Below, piece by piece: positions 53,507-62,966 of a DNA stretch of 64,000 nucleotides (positions are counted from its first letter, which is position 1; each line of letters begins with the position of its first letter). A program made the position numbers and the translations under genes. The notes below the pieces were generated by a model. That model did not search any database and had not been told where the DNA came from. It saw nothing but the letters and a program-made list of their open reading frames with translations. Origin of the DNA: an actinobacterium SCGC AAA015-D07 (GTDB lineage: Bacteria > Actinomycetota > Acidimicrobiia > Actinomarinales > Actinomarinaceae); contig ARQR01000002.1 of the NCBI GenBank assembly GCA_000384495.1, positions 1 to 64,000 of the forward strand. Direction: 5' to 3'.

Positions 53507-54269
53507 AATATTTTCTGTAAATATAATTTATTTTTAAATTTAGTTCTTTTTCTAGTTTTTTTACAAATTTTTTCATGCCTGGAATTTCGGTTGATATGTG
53601 ACCTACTTGTATCAGTCCTAATTTTGCATCATCAGCTTTTAGTAAGTACCTATGAGAAATATCTCCAGTAATAAATACATCGACTAAGTCAATTATTTCG
53701 TCAATAAACTGAGTACCAGATCCAGGTAACACTGCAATGTTTTGAATTTCTTTTATTTCATTAAAATACTCATTAGTTCGAATTATTTTTGTATTTAGTT
53801 TATTTTCGATATCCTTTTTTAAATCAGCGGGAGATATTTTATTGATTGTGCCCTTACGTCCTGCTCCAAAATTATCAACAGAGTTAGCAAATATGGATAC
53901 ATTAGACATTCCAAATAACTCAGCTAATGTTTCCGCATTACCTTCTTCGCATACATCTTGAGCAGTATGTATTGAAATTACATTTATTGATGAATCAACA
54001 AAACTCTTCGTAATCGGATCAGGTAAATAGGTTTCAATATCATTTTCATCGACTATACGTTTATATGGTGGTGGATGATAAGTAACTACTGTATCGACAT
54101 TATTGTCTTTGCAATATTTAAGTAAGGATTCTGCAAGCTCATGACCTACTGTCAAGTTTTCTACTTGATTACTCTCATCCCCGATCAAAAGACCTACACT
54201 ATCGTCTTCAAATGCATGATTAAGAGGTGTTAATTTATTTATATGCTCAAGAAGAATAGAAACGTTCAC
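53499..54269 (-). CDS. Nif3-like dinuclear metal protein
   Basis: 256 residues, NIF3/YbgI family (formerly annotated GTP cyclohydrolase type 2). Metal ligands are in VVTYHPPPYK, ISIHTAQDVCEEGNAETLAE and LIQVGHISTEIPGM. The function is unproven. GTG start at 54269 gives MNVSILLEHINKL; it is 7 bases after TACTAT, with no ribosome-binding site. Heads the Nif3/zinc-ribbon/RNase H set. Confidence 0.92.
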   Translation of the reverse strand: MNVSILLEHINKLTPLNHAFEDDSVGLLIGDESNQVENLTVGHELAESLLKYCKDNNVDTVVTYHPPPYKRIVDENDIETYLPDPITKSFVDSSINVISIHTAQDVCEEGNAETLAELFGMSNVSIFANSVDNFGAGRKGTINKISPADLKKDIENKLNTKIIRTNEYFNEIKEIQNIAVLPGSGTQFIDEIIDLVDVFITGDISHRYLLKADDAKLGLIQVGHISTEIPGMKKFVKKLEKELNLKINYIYRKYYE

Positions 54270-54276
54270 TTAATTT

Positions 54277-54282
54277 ATAGTA
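54277..54282 (-). promoter_or_regulatory. candidate -10 element (leaderless) of the Nif3 operon
   Basis: Minus-strand TACTAT ends 7 bases before the GTG at 54269. Confidence 0.35.
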
Positions 54283-54292
54283 ATAACGATTT

Positions 54293-56884
54293 TTATAAAG
54301 TTTTTGCAGTTTTCCTATTATGGTAATTTGCCCAAATTACTAAAAATGTAGGAAGAATCATAAGTGATGCAATCAATGCAAAGCCAATAGAAACTAGAAT
54401 AACAGTTCCCATTTGTTGAAACGGAACTAAGGAAGATGTAGTTAAAATACCAAATCCTGCCATAGTTGTGAATGCACTACCAAATAAGGAGCCTCCCGTG
54501 GTTTTTAATGTTGTCCTGATAGCTTCAACGGGTTCAATGCCTGATGAGATTGTTTCTCTAAATCTATTTGTTACATGAATTACAAACGGAACACCAATAC
54601 CGATTGCCAATCCTGATAATGTGGAGGTTACAGGGTTGAGTGGTATATCTAATAGATACATACCCATATAAGTTCCTAGAACAATTGCTGCTACTGGAAG
54701 TACTGTTATCACACCTAAGAAGGGTCTTCTCATATCAATCAAATAATATAAGACTAAAAATATCATTGAAGCTAAGATTGCGAACACCAAGGATTGGAAT
54801 TGTGATGAGTTTATTAGTTCATTGACACTTTCTGTAACTATATTATCTGATGTAACACCTACAAATATTCCAAGATCTGAAAGTGGTTCAAAAGCTGTAT
54901 ATAAATCATCTCTTATTTGGGCAGCTCCAGATGTTCCTGCAGAGGTTGTAATTCTAACTTGCATAGCTGAGATTAAATCATTTTCATTTACATATAAATT
55001 AGTACCAAACGTGTCTTCGTCTGTTTCAAGCAAATATGTATATAAACCCTCTACATCACCACTAGAACTAACCTTTAATGCATCTAATCCTTGTCCGCTC
55101 ATAATTTGAACACCATAAGTTCCTAGCTGTCCAATTAAAGCCATGTCAGGCATTGGTGGAGGTGCTTGAGGATTTGCTGAAGGTGGTACTAACATAGCTC
55201 CAAGAGATCCTACAACTGATTCAGCAGCTGCATTCCCAGCAAAAACTAATACATTTTCAACATTTGAAAGATTGGTTAACGAATCGATTAAAGCATTATG
55301 AATTTCAGGTGTAGCGACATTGTCTGATTCAATTAATACACTTGTAGTTTCTCCAAATCCTCCACCAAATTCGTCTTGTAAAGTATTAAATGTTTTAACA
55401 GTTGGACTATCTGAAGGTAAGAAATCTGTAAAATTGAACACTGTTGATATGTTTGTAAAACTATAGTAACCATAACCACCAATTCCTAAAATTAATGCAA
55501 CAGCGATAATCTTGAGTCGTTTAGGAATTATTGAAGTTGCTTCTGACAATTTGTTAAATAGTTTTTCTCCAGATGATGCAAAAGCATCGGTATCGATTGT
55601 GTTCTTTCGTTCTGATCTCTTATCAAGTAATGTTCTGATTGCGGGAACAAGAGTCATTACCAAAATAAATGCATAGAAAATACCTAATGCAGTTGTTATT
55701 CCAAAATCTTGAAGTTGAGTTAGTGGTGAAACAATATTTGTCAAAAACCCAACCATTGTTCCTAACGTTGCAAGCGTTAAAGCAATTCCAACAGAACTTA
55801 ATGTTTTAGAAGCAGATTTATTTACTGAGTTTTTTAAACCTAACTCTTCCCTATATCTTCCAGTAAAGTGAATTGCGTAGTCTACTCCTAAACCAAGGAT
55901 GATGATTGTTGAAATCTGTGAAAGTTGATTTGGGGCTCCAATAATATCTAAATAGCCTGGCCCAAGTACTACACCAATTCCTTGCATCCATAATATAGCT
56001 AGCATTATTGCAGCCAAGCTATTAAATATATCTGCAAATGTCCTTCTAGATGATTTAAAAAATCCAAATGTTTTTGTTGGTTTTATAAAGAAAATAAATG
56101 CAAGAACTAAAAAGATAATACCAAAAGCTGCTCCAAAAAGCTGTGCTACTTCTTCTAAAAAGTCATCCTGTTCATCACCAAATAGCAGTGCTAAAGAAAA
56201 TCCAGCAATATCAATATTTTCAAAGTCATTACTTAGCTCAAGTAATTCTTTATTTAATTCATTTTCTAGTCTTGGTTGAACTTCAAAAGCTCCTTCAAAT
56301 CCATATTCACCTTGAATAATTGCCGAATTAATAGTTATTATTCCTAATCCTGCAGTTGCTGTTACTGCTTCTTCGTCATATGAACTAGAAAGTAAAGCTG
56401 AGGCAAATTGTTGAAACTCGGGAGGCATTTGTGCCGATGTATTTTTATAAAGCTGCTTAAATTGTTCATCTGTCAAACTACTCACATCTAGCATTGGATT
56501 AAATGCTTTAGCCACATCTATTGGTGCAAAAAAACCCTGAACTAAGCCTTGGTTTGGATCATTAACTAAATATTGATACAATTCGCTGTTTTTTATAACT
56601 TCTACGGCTGCGGTATAAGTTTCGTAACCTTCAACAGTAAGAACATCCTCTCCTTCAAAAACAAGTTGTAATACACTTTGAGTACCAGATCCACCAAAAT
56701 AATCAGAAAGCTTTCCTTGAGCTTCAATTTCTGGTGTATCAATTTCACCACCAAATCCAGTATCTAATTCTTCTGCTTGAGTGGTCATATATCCAAAAAA
56801 GCCAGTTATGCCAATAATGACGATTATTGTAATAACAGGAAACTTAGTTGCTGCTGATGAAAAGAAATTTGTAAGTAATCTCAT
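54293..56884 (-). CDS. MMPL/RND-superfamily exporter
   Basis: 863 residues with twelve predicted membrane helices in two halves and two large periplasmic loops. The RND pattern is visible as STIIILGLGVDYAIHFTGRY in the first half and TSTLSGLAIGIGVPFVIHVT in the second, both followed by short Gly-rich helices (SVGIALTLATLGTMVGF). Such pumps move lipids, hopanoids or hydrophobic compounds. MmpL3-type lipid export is unlikely to be implied here without an envelope of that type. Substrate unknown. Confidence 0.9.
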   Translation of the reverse strand: MRLLTNFFSSAATKFPVITIIVIIGITGFFGYMTTQAEELDTGFGGEIDTPEIEAQGKLSDYFGGSGTQSVLQLVFEGEDVLTVEGYETYTAAVEVIKNSELYQYLVNDPNQGLVQGFFAPIDVAKAFNPMLDVSSLTDEQFKQLYKNTSAQMPPEFQQFASALLSSSYDEEAVTATAGLGIITINSAIIQGEYGFEGAFEVQPRLENELNKELLELSNDFENIDIAGFSLALLFGDEQDDFLEEVAQLFGAAFGIIFLVLAFIFFIKPTKTFGFFKSSRRTFADIFNSLAAIMLAILWMQGIGVVLGPGYLDIIGAPNQLSQISTIIILGLGVDYAIHFTGRYREELGLKNSVNKSASKTLSSVGIALTLATLGTMVGFLTNIVSPLTQLQDFGITTALGIFYAFILVMTLVPAIRTLLDKRSERKNTIDTDAFASSGEKLFNKLSEATSIIPKRLKIIAVALILGIGGYGYYSFTNISTVFNFTDFLPSDSPTVKTFNTLQDEFGGGFGETTSVLIESDNVATPEIHNALIDSLTNLSNVENVLVFAGNAAAESVVGSLGAMLVPPSANPQAPPPMPDMALIGQLGTYGVQIMSGQGLDALKVSSSGDVEGLYTYLLETDEDTFGTNLYVNENDLISAMQVRITTSAGTSGAAQIRDDLYTAFEPLSDLGIFVGVTSDNIVTESVNELINSSQFQSLVFAILASMIFLVLYYLIDMRRPFLGVITVLPVAAIVLGTYMGMYLLDIPLNPVTSTLSGLAIGIGVPFVIHVTNRFRETISSGIEPVEAIRTTLKTTGGSLFGSAFTTMAGFGILTTSSLVPFQQMGTVILVSIGFALIASLMILPTFLVIWANYHNRKTAKTL

Positions 56885-56983
56885 AAAATTTTCTTATTAG
56901 GCATTATCAAATATTAAACACTGTAACGATTTACTTGTATTTTAAAGATTAAAAGTTTGTTAAATATTTAATTAAAATTTACA

Positions 56984-56989
56984 TATAAT
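56984..56989 (+). promoter_or_regulatory. -10 element (leaderless) of the M15-type peptidase gene
   Basis: A perfect TATAAT ends 6 bases (TGTAGG) before the GTG at 56996. Transcription 7 bases downstream would begin at the start codon itself. The upstream -35 is not clear (TTGTTA is 21 bases away). Confidence 0.5.
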
Positions 56990-56995
56990 TGTAGG

Positions 56996-58156
56996 GTGAA
57001 AAAGTTGGGCCTTTTTTTTGTATTACTATTTATTTTCATTCAATCACCTGTGTTGGCACATGATGGGGAAAGTGAATTAGAAAAAAATAAAAAATTCAAT
57101 GGAATTGAAAATTACGATGTAATAACTATCTCACAGCCAGGGGTCCTGTACTACAGTGTTACAAATCAGATTTTAGAATCAGTAAATAATCTAGAAAGTA
57201 ATGTTACTTTCATCGGAAGAGCTAATATCGGACTTGAAAAAATAATTAATACAAATAATGTTGAGTCGTTAACAACAAATGAAAATTACCTTTACAGTTT
57301 GTCGATAAAAACAATTGAGAGTAAGTATGCAAATTTGTTTTACAGTAATCATATATCTGAATTAATTGATAAAAATAAAATAATAATTTCAGAATTAACC
57401 GCAGAACAATATTCCATAAATGTCGGTGACACTCTAGTTTTGGTCGGAATGAATGAAGTTACTTTTGAAATAGAAGTAGGTGAAATTATTCCTGATGGTG
57501 AACTTGGATGGTTTGAAGCAGTTGTAAATAAAGAAGTAGGATATCAACTTGGTATAAATAGAAATATTCAAGCAATAATTTGGGATGATAAAGTAACTGA
57601 AAATCATTTTGTGGAATTATACAAAAATATAAAATACAAAAGACTCAGAGTAACTTTTAAAGATACTAAACCAAACAAAAATTGGGTATTACCAACAGCA
57701 CTTGTTAAAAAATATTTTGGAGACTTTCAAATTAAAGAAAAGGATGGAACTTGGATAATTGTGGAGCCGGCATGGAGAAATGCAAACATAGAAAGAAAAA
57801 ATATGCCAATTATTGGAAGAGCTACATGTAATAAAATTATGTGGGAGCCTCTTTTAGGAGCACTAAACCAAGTTATTGAAGAGGGGTTGCAAGATACATT
57901 ATCTAAAGATGAATTTCAAAAATCTGGTGGATGCTATGCTCCAAGACGAATAAACAGGTTCAATGCTGGTGGTGCAATTTCACGACACGCATGGGGAATC
58001 GCAATAGATATAAATGTGAAATCTGGTTATCACCCGAGAGTTGTTCAAATATTCAATCAATGGGGATTCGCATGGGGAGGAACTTGGACTTCGCCTGATG
58101 AGATGCACTTTGAACTAAGAGATTTGTCACCCAGTATTTCTCAAACCAGCAGCTAA
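56996..58156 (+). CDS. exported M15-family peptidase-like protein
   Basis: 386 residues. A signal peptide (residues 1-22, FVLLFIFIQSPVLA) is followed by a middle region of about 230 residues that I cannot name with confidence; VGDTLVLVGMNEVTFEIEVG recalls periplasmic core domains of ABC permeases. The C-terminal about 120 residues are an M15 D,D-carboxypeptidase-like domain: RRINRFNAGGAISRHAWGIA and IDINVKSGYHPRVVQ, then EMHFEL. The zinc ligands His, Asp and His are all present. It would trim or cleave peptidoglycan peptides outside the membrane. Its end overlaps convergent ppc by 30 bases. Confidence 0.85.
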   Translation: MKKLGLFFVLLFIFIQSPVLAHDGESELEKNKKFNGIENYDVITISQPGVLYYSVTNQILESVNNLESNVTFIGRANIGLEKIINTNNVESLTTNENYLYSLSIKTIESKYANLFYSNHISELIDKNKIIISELTAEQYSINVGDTLVLVGMNEVTFEIEVGEIIPDGELGWFEAVVNKEVGYQLGINRNIQAIIWDDKVTENHFVELYKNIKYKRLRVTFKDTKPNKNWVLPTALVKKYFGDFQIKEKDGTWIIVEPAWRNANIERKNMPIIGRATCNKIMWEPLLGALNQVIEEGLQDTLSKDEFQKSGGCYAPRRINRFNAGGAISRHAWGIAIDINVKSGYHPRVVQIFNQWGFAWGGTWTSPDEMHFELRDLSPSISQTSS

Positions 58157-60595
58157 TCCATTAACTGAAAGAAGTAAGGAAGTTTTTTCATAATCTGTTA
58201 ATTCATTGTTCTTTAATTTTTGCAATAAATAAACCTGAATGAGTGATAAAGGATCAAGATAAGTATCTCTAATTGCTAAAGTATTTTTTAAAATTTTATT
58301 TGAATCAAGTAATTCTTTCGATCTTGTAATTCGCTTTATAGCCTCTTCAGCTTTAATTGATTCTTCAACAATATTCTCATATAGGTAAATAATTTCTTTT
58401 TCAACAAGATGTTCTGCGTAAAACTGTGAGATATTTAAATCTGTTTTAGCTATTGTCATTTCGATATTACTTAACAAATTTTGAAAAAATGAAGATGACT
58501 TATATATTTTTCTAACTTCATTTATCCCGAATTTATTAATTAATTCTTCAAGAGCTGAACCTGAACCATACCAACCTGTAATTGTTTGTCGAGTCTGAGC
58601 CCAACCAAAGACCCAAGGTATTGCTCTATAGTTTTTGACAGAACTAACTCTAGATCTTTTTGAAGGTCGTGATCCAATATTTAAGACTGATAAAAGATTT
58701 ACTGGCGTTACAGATTCAAAATAGTAAATTAAATTTTTATCATCAATCAGTGACTTATATTTTTGTGAAGATAGTCTAGAAAGCTCATCAAGAAAAGTAT
58801 GTTCATATTTAATTTCACGGTTCTTTGTTTTATTTGCTTTAAAGAATGCAAATAAACCAAGATTTAAATTTTCTATCGCAAGGTTTACTGTTGAGTACTT
58901 ATCAGATATAACTTCACCTTGTTCGGTATATCTTATTTTATTTTTGATTGTTCCTTTGGGTTGGGACAAAATTGAATTATATGTTGGCCCACCTCCCCTA
59001 CTAATAGTTCCACCTCTACCATGAAAAAAAGAAATATTTATATTATGTTTCTGACCAGTATTAAATAAGGCAATTTGTGATTTATATACTGACCACTGCG
59101 AAGAAACAATTCCACCATCTTTATTAGAATCTGAGTAACCAAGCATTATTTCCTGATAGTTGTTGAAATTAATTAAATGGTTTTTATATTCTTTATTATC
59201 AAAAAGATTTGAAATTATATTATGAGATTCTTCTAAGTCATCAATTTCCTCAAATAATGGGACGAGCATCGGTATATCAGATTTATTTTTAATTTCTTTT
59301 TTACAAAATTTAAATAAATTTAACAAATCATTTTCGTTTTTAGTCATTGACAAAATTATTGAACTTATTACTGTGTCACCATATATTTTTTTCCATTCTG
59401 GTATCCGTTTAATTAGATTCGTAAATTCGGAATATTCTTTTTTGAAATTTTCTTTAAATCTAAATACATCTGCATTTTCTCTTATATCCATTTCGACACC
59501 ATGAAATTTAAATTGATTTACATAATCAACAAAATTTCTTAAATCTAAAGATGGTGAATTATTCTTAAAACATTTATTTACTTCATTTTCAAATAAATTT
59601 AGATCATCCTGAAATTCACTAAAGAAATTATACCCTTTTTTATTCTTCTGAAAATTGTCAAGTCTATGAAAAACAATTGAAAGAAATATTCTAAATGGCT
59701 CATCAAAATTTATTTTTGTATAATGATTATATTCTTTTGTTAACACATTTGAATATTCTTTAATCTTTGACTTTAGTAATTTAGGCTCATCTGCATATAA
59801 AGTTGAAATACTAAAACTTTCTGATAGGTTTATTATTTTTTCTTTATAAATTTGAATAATTTGATTTGAATAAATTTTTAAAGCTTCCTCTGTAATTTTT
59901 AAAGTAACAAATGGGTTTCCGTCTCTATCACCACCTATCCAAGTACCTAACCTTATTATGTCTTTTTGAGCTATATTATTTTCAGTGAATGACTTGTTAA
60001 TTTCATCGTAAACATCTGTATACAAATTGTTGAGATAATATAAAAGAGTTTTAACCTCATCAATAGGATTTGGCTTAGTTGATCTAACTTCTCGCGTGTA
60101 CCAAAGTTGGGTTATTAAATTATTTATTTCATTTAAATCACTTGATTTATTTTCAGAAATGATTTTTCCAATTTTGTAAAGCTTTTTTAAAGTTGATTGT
60201 CTTGCACTCTCAGTAGGGTGTGCCGTAAAGACTGGTGAGAATATAAGACTGTCCTTATTCTTATCCAAATCATTTTTATCAATTTTATAATCAAATTTTT
60301 CTCTAAAAACTTGCTCTGAAATATTCGAAAGATAAAAAAATAATGTGAACGATTTGGTTAGGATTAAAAGTTCATGTTCATCTAAAGTCTTTAATCTTTC
60401 GTAAATTAAATTTAAAAATTTAGAATTTTTTGATAATCTATATTTTTTGGAATTTACTCTTATTTCTTCAACTAATTCATACTTACTTTTACCAGCCTGT
60501 TGTTTAATTACGTTACCTAATTCAGTACCAAGAATATTTATAGTTTGTGATAAAGTCCTAAATTCTGGTTTTATTTTAGATTCTTTCTGCATCAT
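58127..60595 (-). CDS. ppc: phosphoenolpyruvate carboxylase
   Basis: Anaplerotic enzyme making oxaloacetate from PEP and bicarbonate. 822 residues, at the short end for the family. FSPVFTAHPTESARQSTLKK, GTWIGGDRDGNPFVT, MLGYSDSNKDGGIVSSQW, FHGRGGTISRGGGPTYNSIL, EQGEVISDKYSTVN, and the obligatory C-terminus GLAAGLRNTG with its terminal glycine. It overlaps the upstream nucleotide-sugar dehydrogenase by 20 bases, an unusual partner. Confidence 0.97.
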   Translation of the reverse strand: MMQKESKIKPEFRTLSQTINILGTELGNVIKQQAGKSKYELVEEIRVNSKKYRLSKNSKFLNLIYERLKTLDEHELLILTKSFTLFFYLSNISEQVFREKFDYKIDKNDLDKNKDSLIFSPVFTAHPTESARQSTLKKLYKIGKIISENKSSDLNEINNLITQLWYTREVRSTKPNPIDEVKTLLYYLNNLYTDVYDEINKSFTENNIAQKDIIRLGTWIGGDRDGNPFVTLKITEEALKIYSNQIIQIYKEKIINLSESFSISTLYADEPKLLKSKIKEYSNVLTKEYNHYTKINFDEPFRIFLSIVFHRLDNFQKNKKGYNFFSEFQDDLNLFENEVNKCFKNNSPSLDLRNFVDYVNQFKFHGVEMDIRENADVFRFKENFKKEYSEFTNLIKRIPEWKKIYGDTVISSIILSMTKNENDLLNLFKFCKKEIKNKSDIPMLVPLFEEIDDLEESHNIISNLFDNKEYKNHLINFNNYQEIMLGYSDSNKDGGIVSSQWSVYKSQIALFNTGQKHNINISFFHGRGGTISRGGGPTYNSILSQPKGTIKNKIRYTEQGEVISDKYSTVNLAIENLNLGLFAFFKANKTKNREIKYEHTFLDELSRLSSQKYKSLIDDKNLIYYFESVTPVNLLSVLNIGSRPSKRSRVSSVKNYRAIPWVFGWAQTRQTITGWYGSGSALEELINKFGINEVRKIYKSSSFFQNLLSNIEMTIAKTDLNISQFYAEHLVEKEIIYLYENIVEESIKAEEAIKRITRSKELLDSNKILKNTLAIRDTYLDPLSLIQVYLLQKLKNNELTDYEKTSLLLSVNGLAAGLRNTG

Positions 60596-61838
60596 CTATA
60601 AATTCGCTACCTGTTGCATCAAAAATTGGAACATTTATTTTTGAAAAATTAATGGATGAAAATTCTGAATGCGGAGTGTGTATTAACAACATATCATATT
60701 CCTCAAAATTTTTCTGAGAAGTTTCCTTATTAACTTGCTTATTATCAACTATTAAAGAATCAACAAATGGATCATAAAATGATATTTCAACACCCTTAGA
60801 CCTAAAGTTTTCAATTATATCTATTGCAGGAGATTCTCTAGTGTCGCTTATGTCTTTTTTGTATGCAACTCCAAAGATTAAAATTTTAGAATTTTTCATT
60901 GGTTTTTCTAAGACATTCATTCTTTCAATTATTCGGTTCACAACATAAGCAGGCATAGAATTGTTTATTTCCTGAGCTAGTTCAACAAATCGTACAGGTT
61001 TTCCTATTTGTCTTGTTTTAAATGACAAATATTTTGGATCTATAGGTATACAATGGCCACCTACACCAGGTCCAGGTCTAAATGATTCAAATCCAAATGG
61101 TTTTGTTTTTGCTGCCTCGACAACTTCCCAAATATCAATTTCTAACATATTGCACAAGATTGCGAGCTCATTGATTAGGGCTATATTCACCTGTCTATAA
61201 GTATTTTCAAGGAGTTTTACCATTTCAGCTTCTTTAGTTCCAGATACAACAACAACAGTATCAATTATTTTTTCATAAAAAGATTTAATTTTTGATAGTG
61301 AATCATCATTGATCCCGCTTACTACTTTTGGAGTATTTTTGAAATTCCATTCTTTATTTCCTGGATCAATTCTTTCTGGCGAATATCCAAAAAAGATATC
61401 CTCACCTGGCTTTAGATCTGATATTTTTTGAATTTCAGGTATTAGTACCTCTAACGTTGTACCAGGGTAAGTCGTTGACTCAAGAATAATAATTTGTCCT
61501 TTAACAACATTTTTTGCTATTTCTTGAGCAGCACTAATTACATAACTTAAGTCAGGTTTGAAATCTGTAAGTGGAGTTGGAACACTTATAACAATGTGTT
61601 CACAATCTCTTAATGACTTTGATTCGTCAGAAAATATCAGACCCGAATCAATTGATGAATTCAATGTTTTGTCACTCACATCTTCAATCGGTGAGACACC
61701 TTGATTAAGTTGTAACACTTTTTCAGAATTTATATCATACCCAAAGACTTTTAGACCAGCATCTATCGAATAAACTGCCAAAGGAAGACCGACGTATCCA
61801 AGTCCAATTATTCCTAAATCATATTTAAATTTACTCAT
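60576..61838 (-). CDS. nucleotide-sugar 6-dehydrogenase (WbpA/WecC family)
   Basis: 420 residues from the ATG at 61838 (MSKFKYDLGIIGLGYVG); an upstream ATG at 61874 lies within wecB and adds 12 non-conserved residues. NAD fold LGYVGLPLAVYSIDAGLKV, ILESTTYPGTTLEVLIPEI, GYSPERIDPGNKEW and the catalytic Cys in GPGVGGHCIPIDP. The YSPERIDPGN box is closer to UDP-GlcNAc 6-dehydrogenases (WbpA) than UDP-glucose ones; with the adjacent 2-epimerase it would give UDP-ManNAcA or UDP-GlcNAcA for a surface glycan. Overlaps wecB by 8 bases. Confidence 0.9.
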   Translation of the reverse strand: MSKFKYDLGIIGLGYVGLPLAVYSIDAGLKVFGYDINSEKVLQLNQGVSPIEDVSDKTLNSSIDSGLIFSDESKSLRDCEHIVISVPTPLTDFKPDLSYVISAAQEIAKNVVKGQIIILESTTYPGTTLEVLIPEIQKISDLKPGEDIFFGYSPERIDPGNKEWNFKNTPKVVSGINDDSLSKIKSFYEKIIDTVVVVSGTKEAEMVKLLENTYRQVNIALINELAILCNMLEIDIWEVVEAAKTKPFGFESFRPGPGVGGHCIPIDPKYLSFKTRQIGKPVRFVELAQEINNSMPAYVVNRIIERMNVLEKPMKNSKILIFGVAYKKDISDTRESPAIDIIENFRSKGVEISFYDPFVDSLIVDNKQVNKETSQKNFEEYDMLLIHTPHSEFSSINFSKINVPIFDATGSEFIDDAERI

Positions 61839-62910
61839 ATAACTCTTTATAGATTCTTTCGGATGTTTTACCATCCCAGAATTTAATTTCTATACCTTTT
61901 GAAAGTTTACTCTGGATAGTGGTATTTATTTCATAAATTATTTTTTCTGTCTCAATACCAATTACTTTATTTGTACCCTCAGAAACAGTTATTGGTCTCT
62001 CAGTTTCATTTCTTAATGTAAGACACTTTATATTTAAATGTGTTGTTTCTTCTTGAAGTCCGCCTGAATCAGTCAAAACTAAATCAGAACTACTTACAAG
62101 ACCTAGAAAATCAATGTATGAGAGTGGATTCAAAATAAATATATTTTCATGTTCGACATCATTATCATTTATATATTTCTTTAATCTTGGATGAGCTGGT
62201 AGCACAATTTGATATTCATTACTAAATTCTTTGAGGCCTGCAAATATCTTTGCTAAATTTTCATCGGACAGGTTTGATGGCCTATGTATCGTGACAACAA
62301 AATATTTGCCATTGATGTTTAACTTTTCTTTAATTTGATCAGAAGATTGTAATATTTTTTCCAAATTTTTTTCAAGCGTATCAATCATAATATTTCCAAC
62401 GTTACCAATATATTTTGCTGACAAATTTTCAGAATTTAAATTATCTACAGCGTCATCTGATGGGGCAAATAAATAGTCGCTTATGGAATCTACCATTATT
62501 CTGTTGCGTTCTTCTGGCATATCCATATTTCGTGATCTCAAACCAGATTCAACATGAAATAACTCCATTTTTTTATTTTTAGTAGAGATAGCAGCTGCAA
62601 GAGTTGATGTAACATCGCCAAATACACCTACATATTTAGATTTATTTGTGTCAAACAAAGTATCTAATTTATCAACGATGTAAGTAGTTTGTTTGTTCAT
62701 GTTTGTTGTTGGAGTATCAAGATAAATGTCAGGTTCACGAATATTTAAATCTTCAAAAATATTTGAGGACATACTTTTATCTTTATGTTGTCCCGTATGA
62801 ATAAAAAGAGTATCTATTTTATTTTTTTCAAAATATTCAAGTAATGGTGCAGCTTTAATGAAGTTTGGTCTAGTACCAACAACTAATATTGCGTCATAAT
62901 TTTTTATCAC
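61831..62910 (-). CDS. wecB: UDP-N-acetylglucosamine 2-epimerase
   Basis: 359 residues, non-hydrolysing epimerase that makes UDP-ManNAc. VVGTRPNFIKAAPLLEYF, LFIHTGQHKDKSMSSNIFED, LFHVESGLRSRNMDMPEER, VTIHRPSNLSD, LTDSGGLQEETTHL and RNETERPITVSEGTNKVIG. GTG start at 62910. First gene of the minus-strand wecB / dehydrogenase / ppc run. Confidence 0.95.
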   Translation of the reverse strand: MIKNYDAILVVGTRPNFIKAAPLLEYFEKNKIDTLFIHTGQHKDKSMSSNIFEDLNIREPDIYLDTPTTNMNKQTTYIVDKLDTLFDTNKSKYVGVFGDVTSTLAAAISTKNKKMELFHVESGLRSRNMDMPEERNRIMVDSISDYLFAPSDDAVDNLNSENLSAKYIGNVGNIMIDTLEKNLEKILQSSDQIKEKLNINGKYFVVTIHRPSNLSDENLAKIFAGLKEFSNEYQIVLPAHPRLKKYINDNDVEHENIFILNPLSYIDFLGLVSSSDLVLTDSGGLQEETTHLNIKCLTLRNETERPITVSEGTNKVIGIETEKIIYEINTTIQSKLSKGIEIKFWDGKTSERIYKELYE

Positions 62911-62953
62911 TACTTTATGATTTTAGTCATAGTATTAATGCTTAATGAACAAC

Positions 62954-62959
62954 TATTAT
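62954..62959 (+). promoter_or_regulatory. candidate -10 element (leaderless) of the glycosyltransferase
   Basis: TATTAT ends 7 bases before the GTG at 62967; no ribosome-binding site. Confidence 0.3.
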
Positions 62960-62966
62960 TGAATTG

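Noticed and set aside
54822..55109. 95-codon plus-strand frame within the MMPL gene
   Set aside because: Antisense shadow of a confident 863-residue protein.
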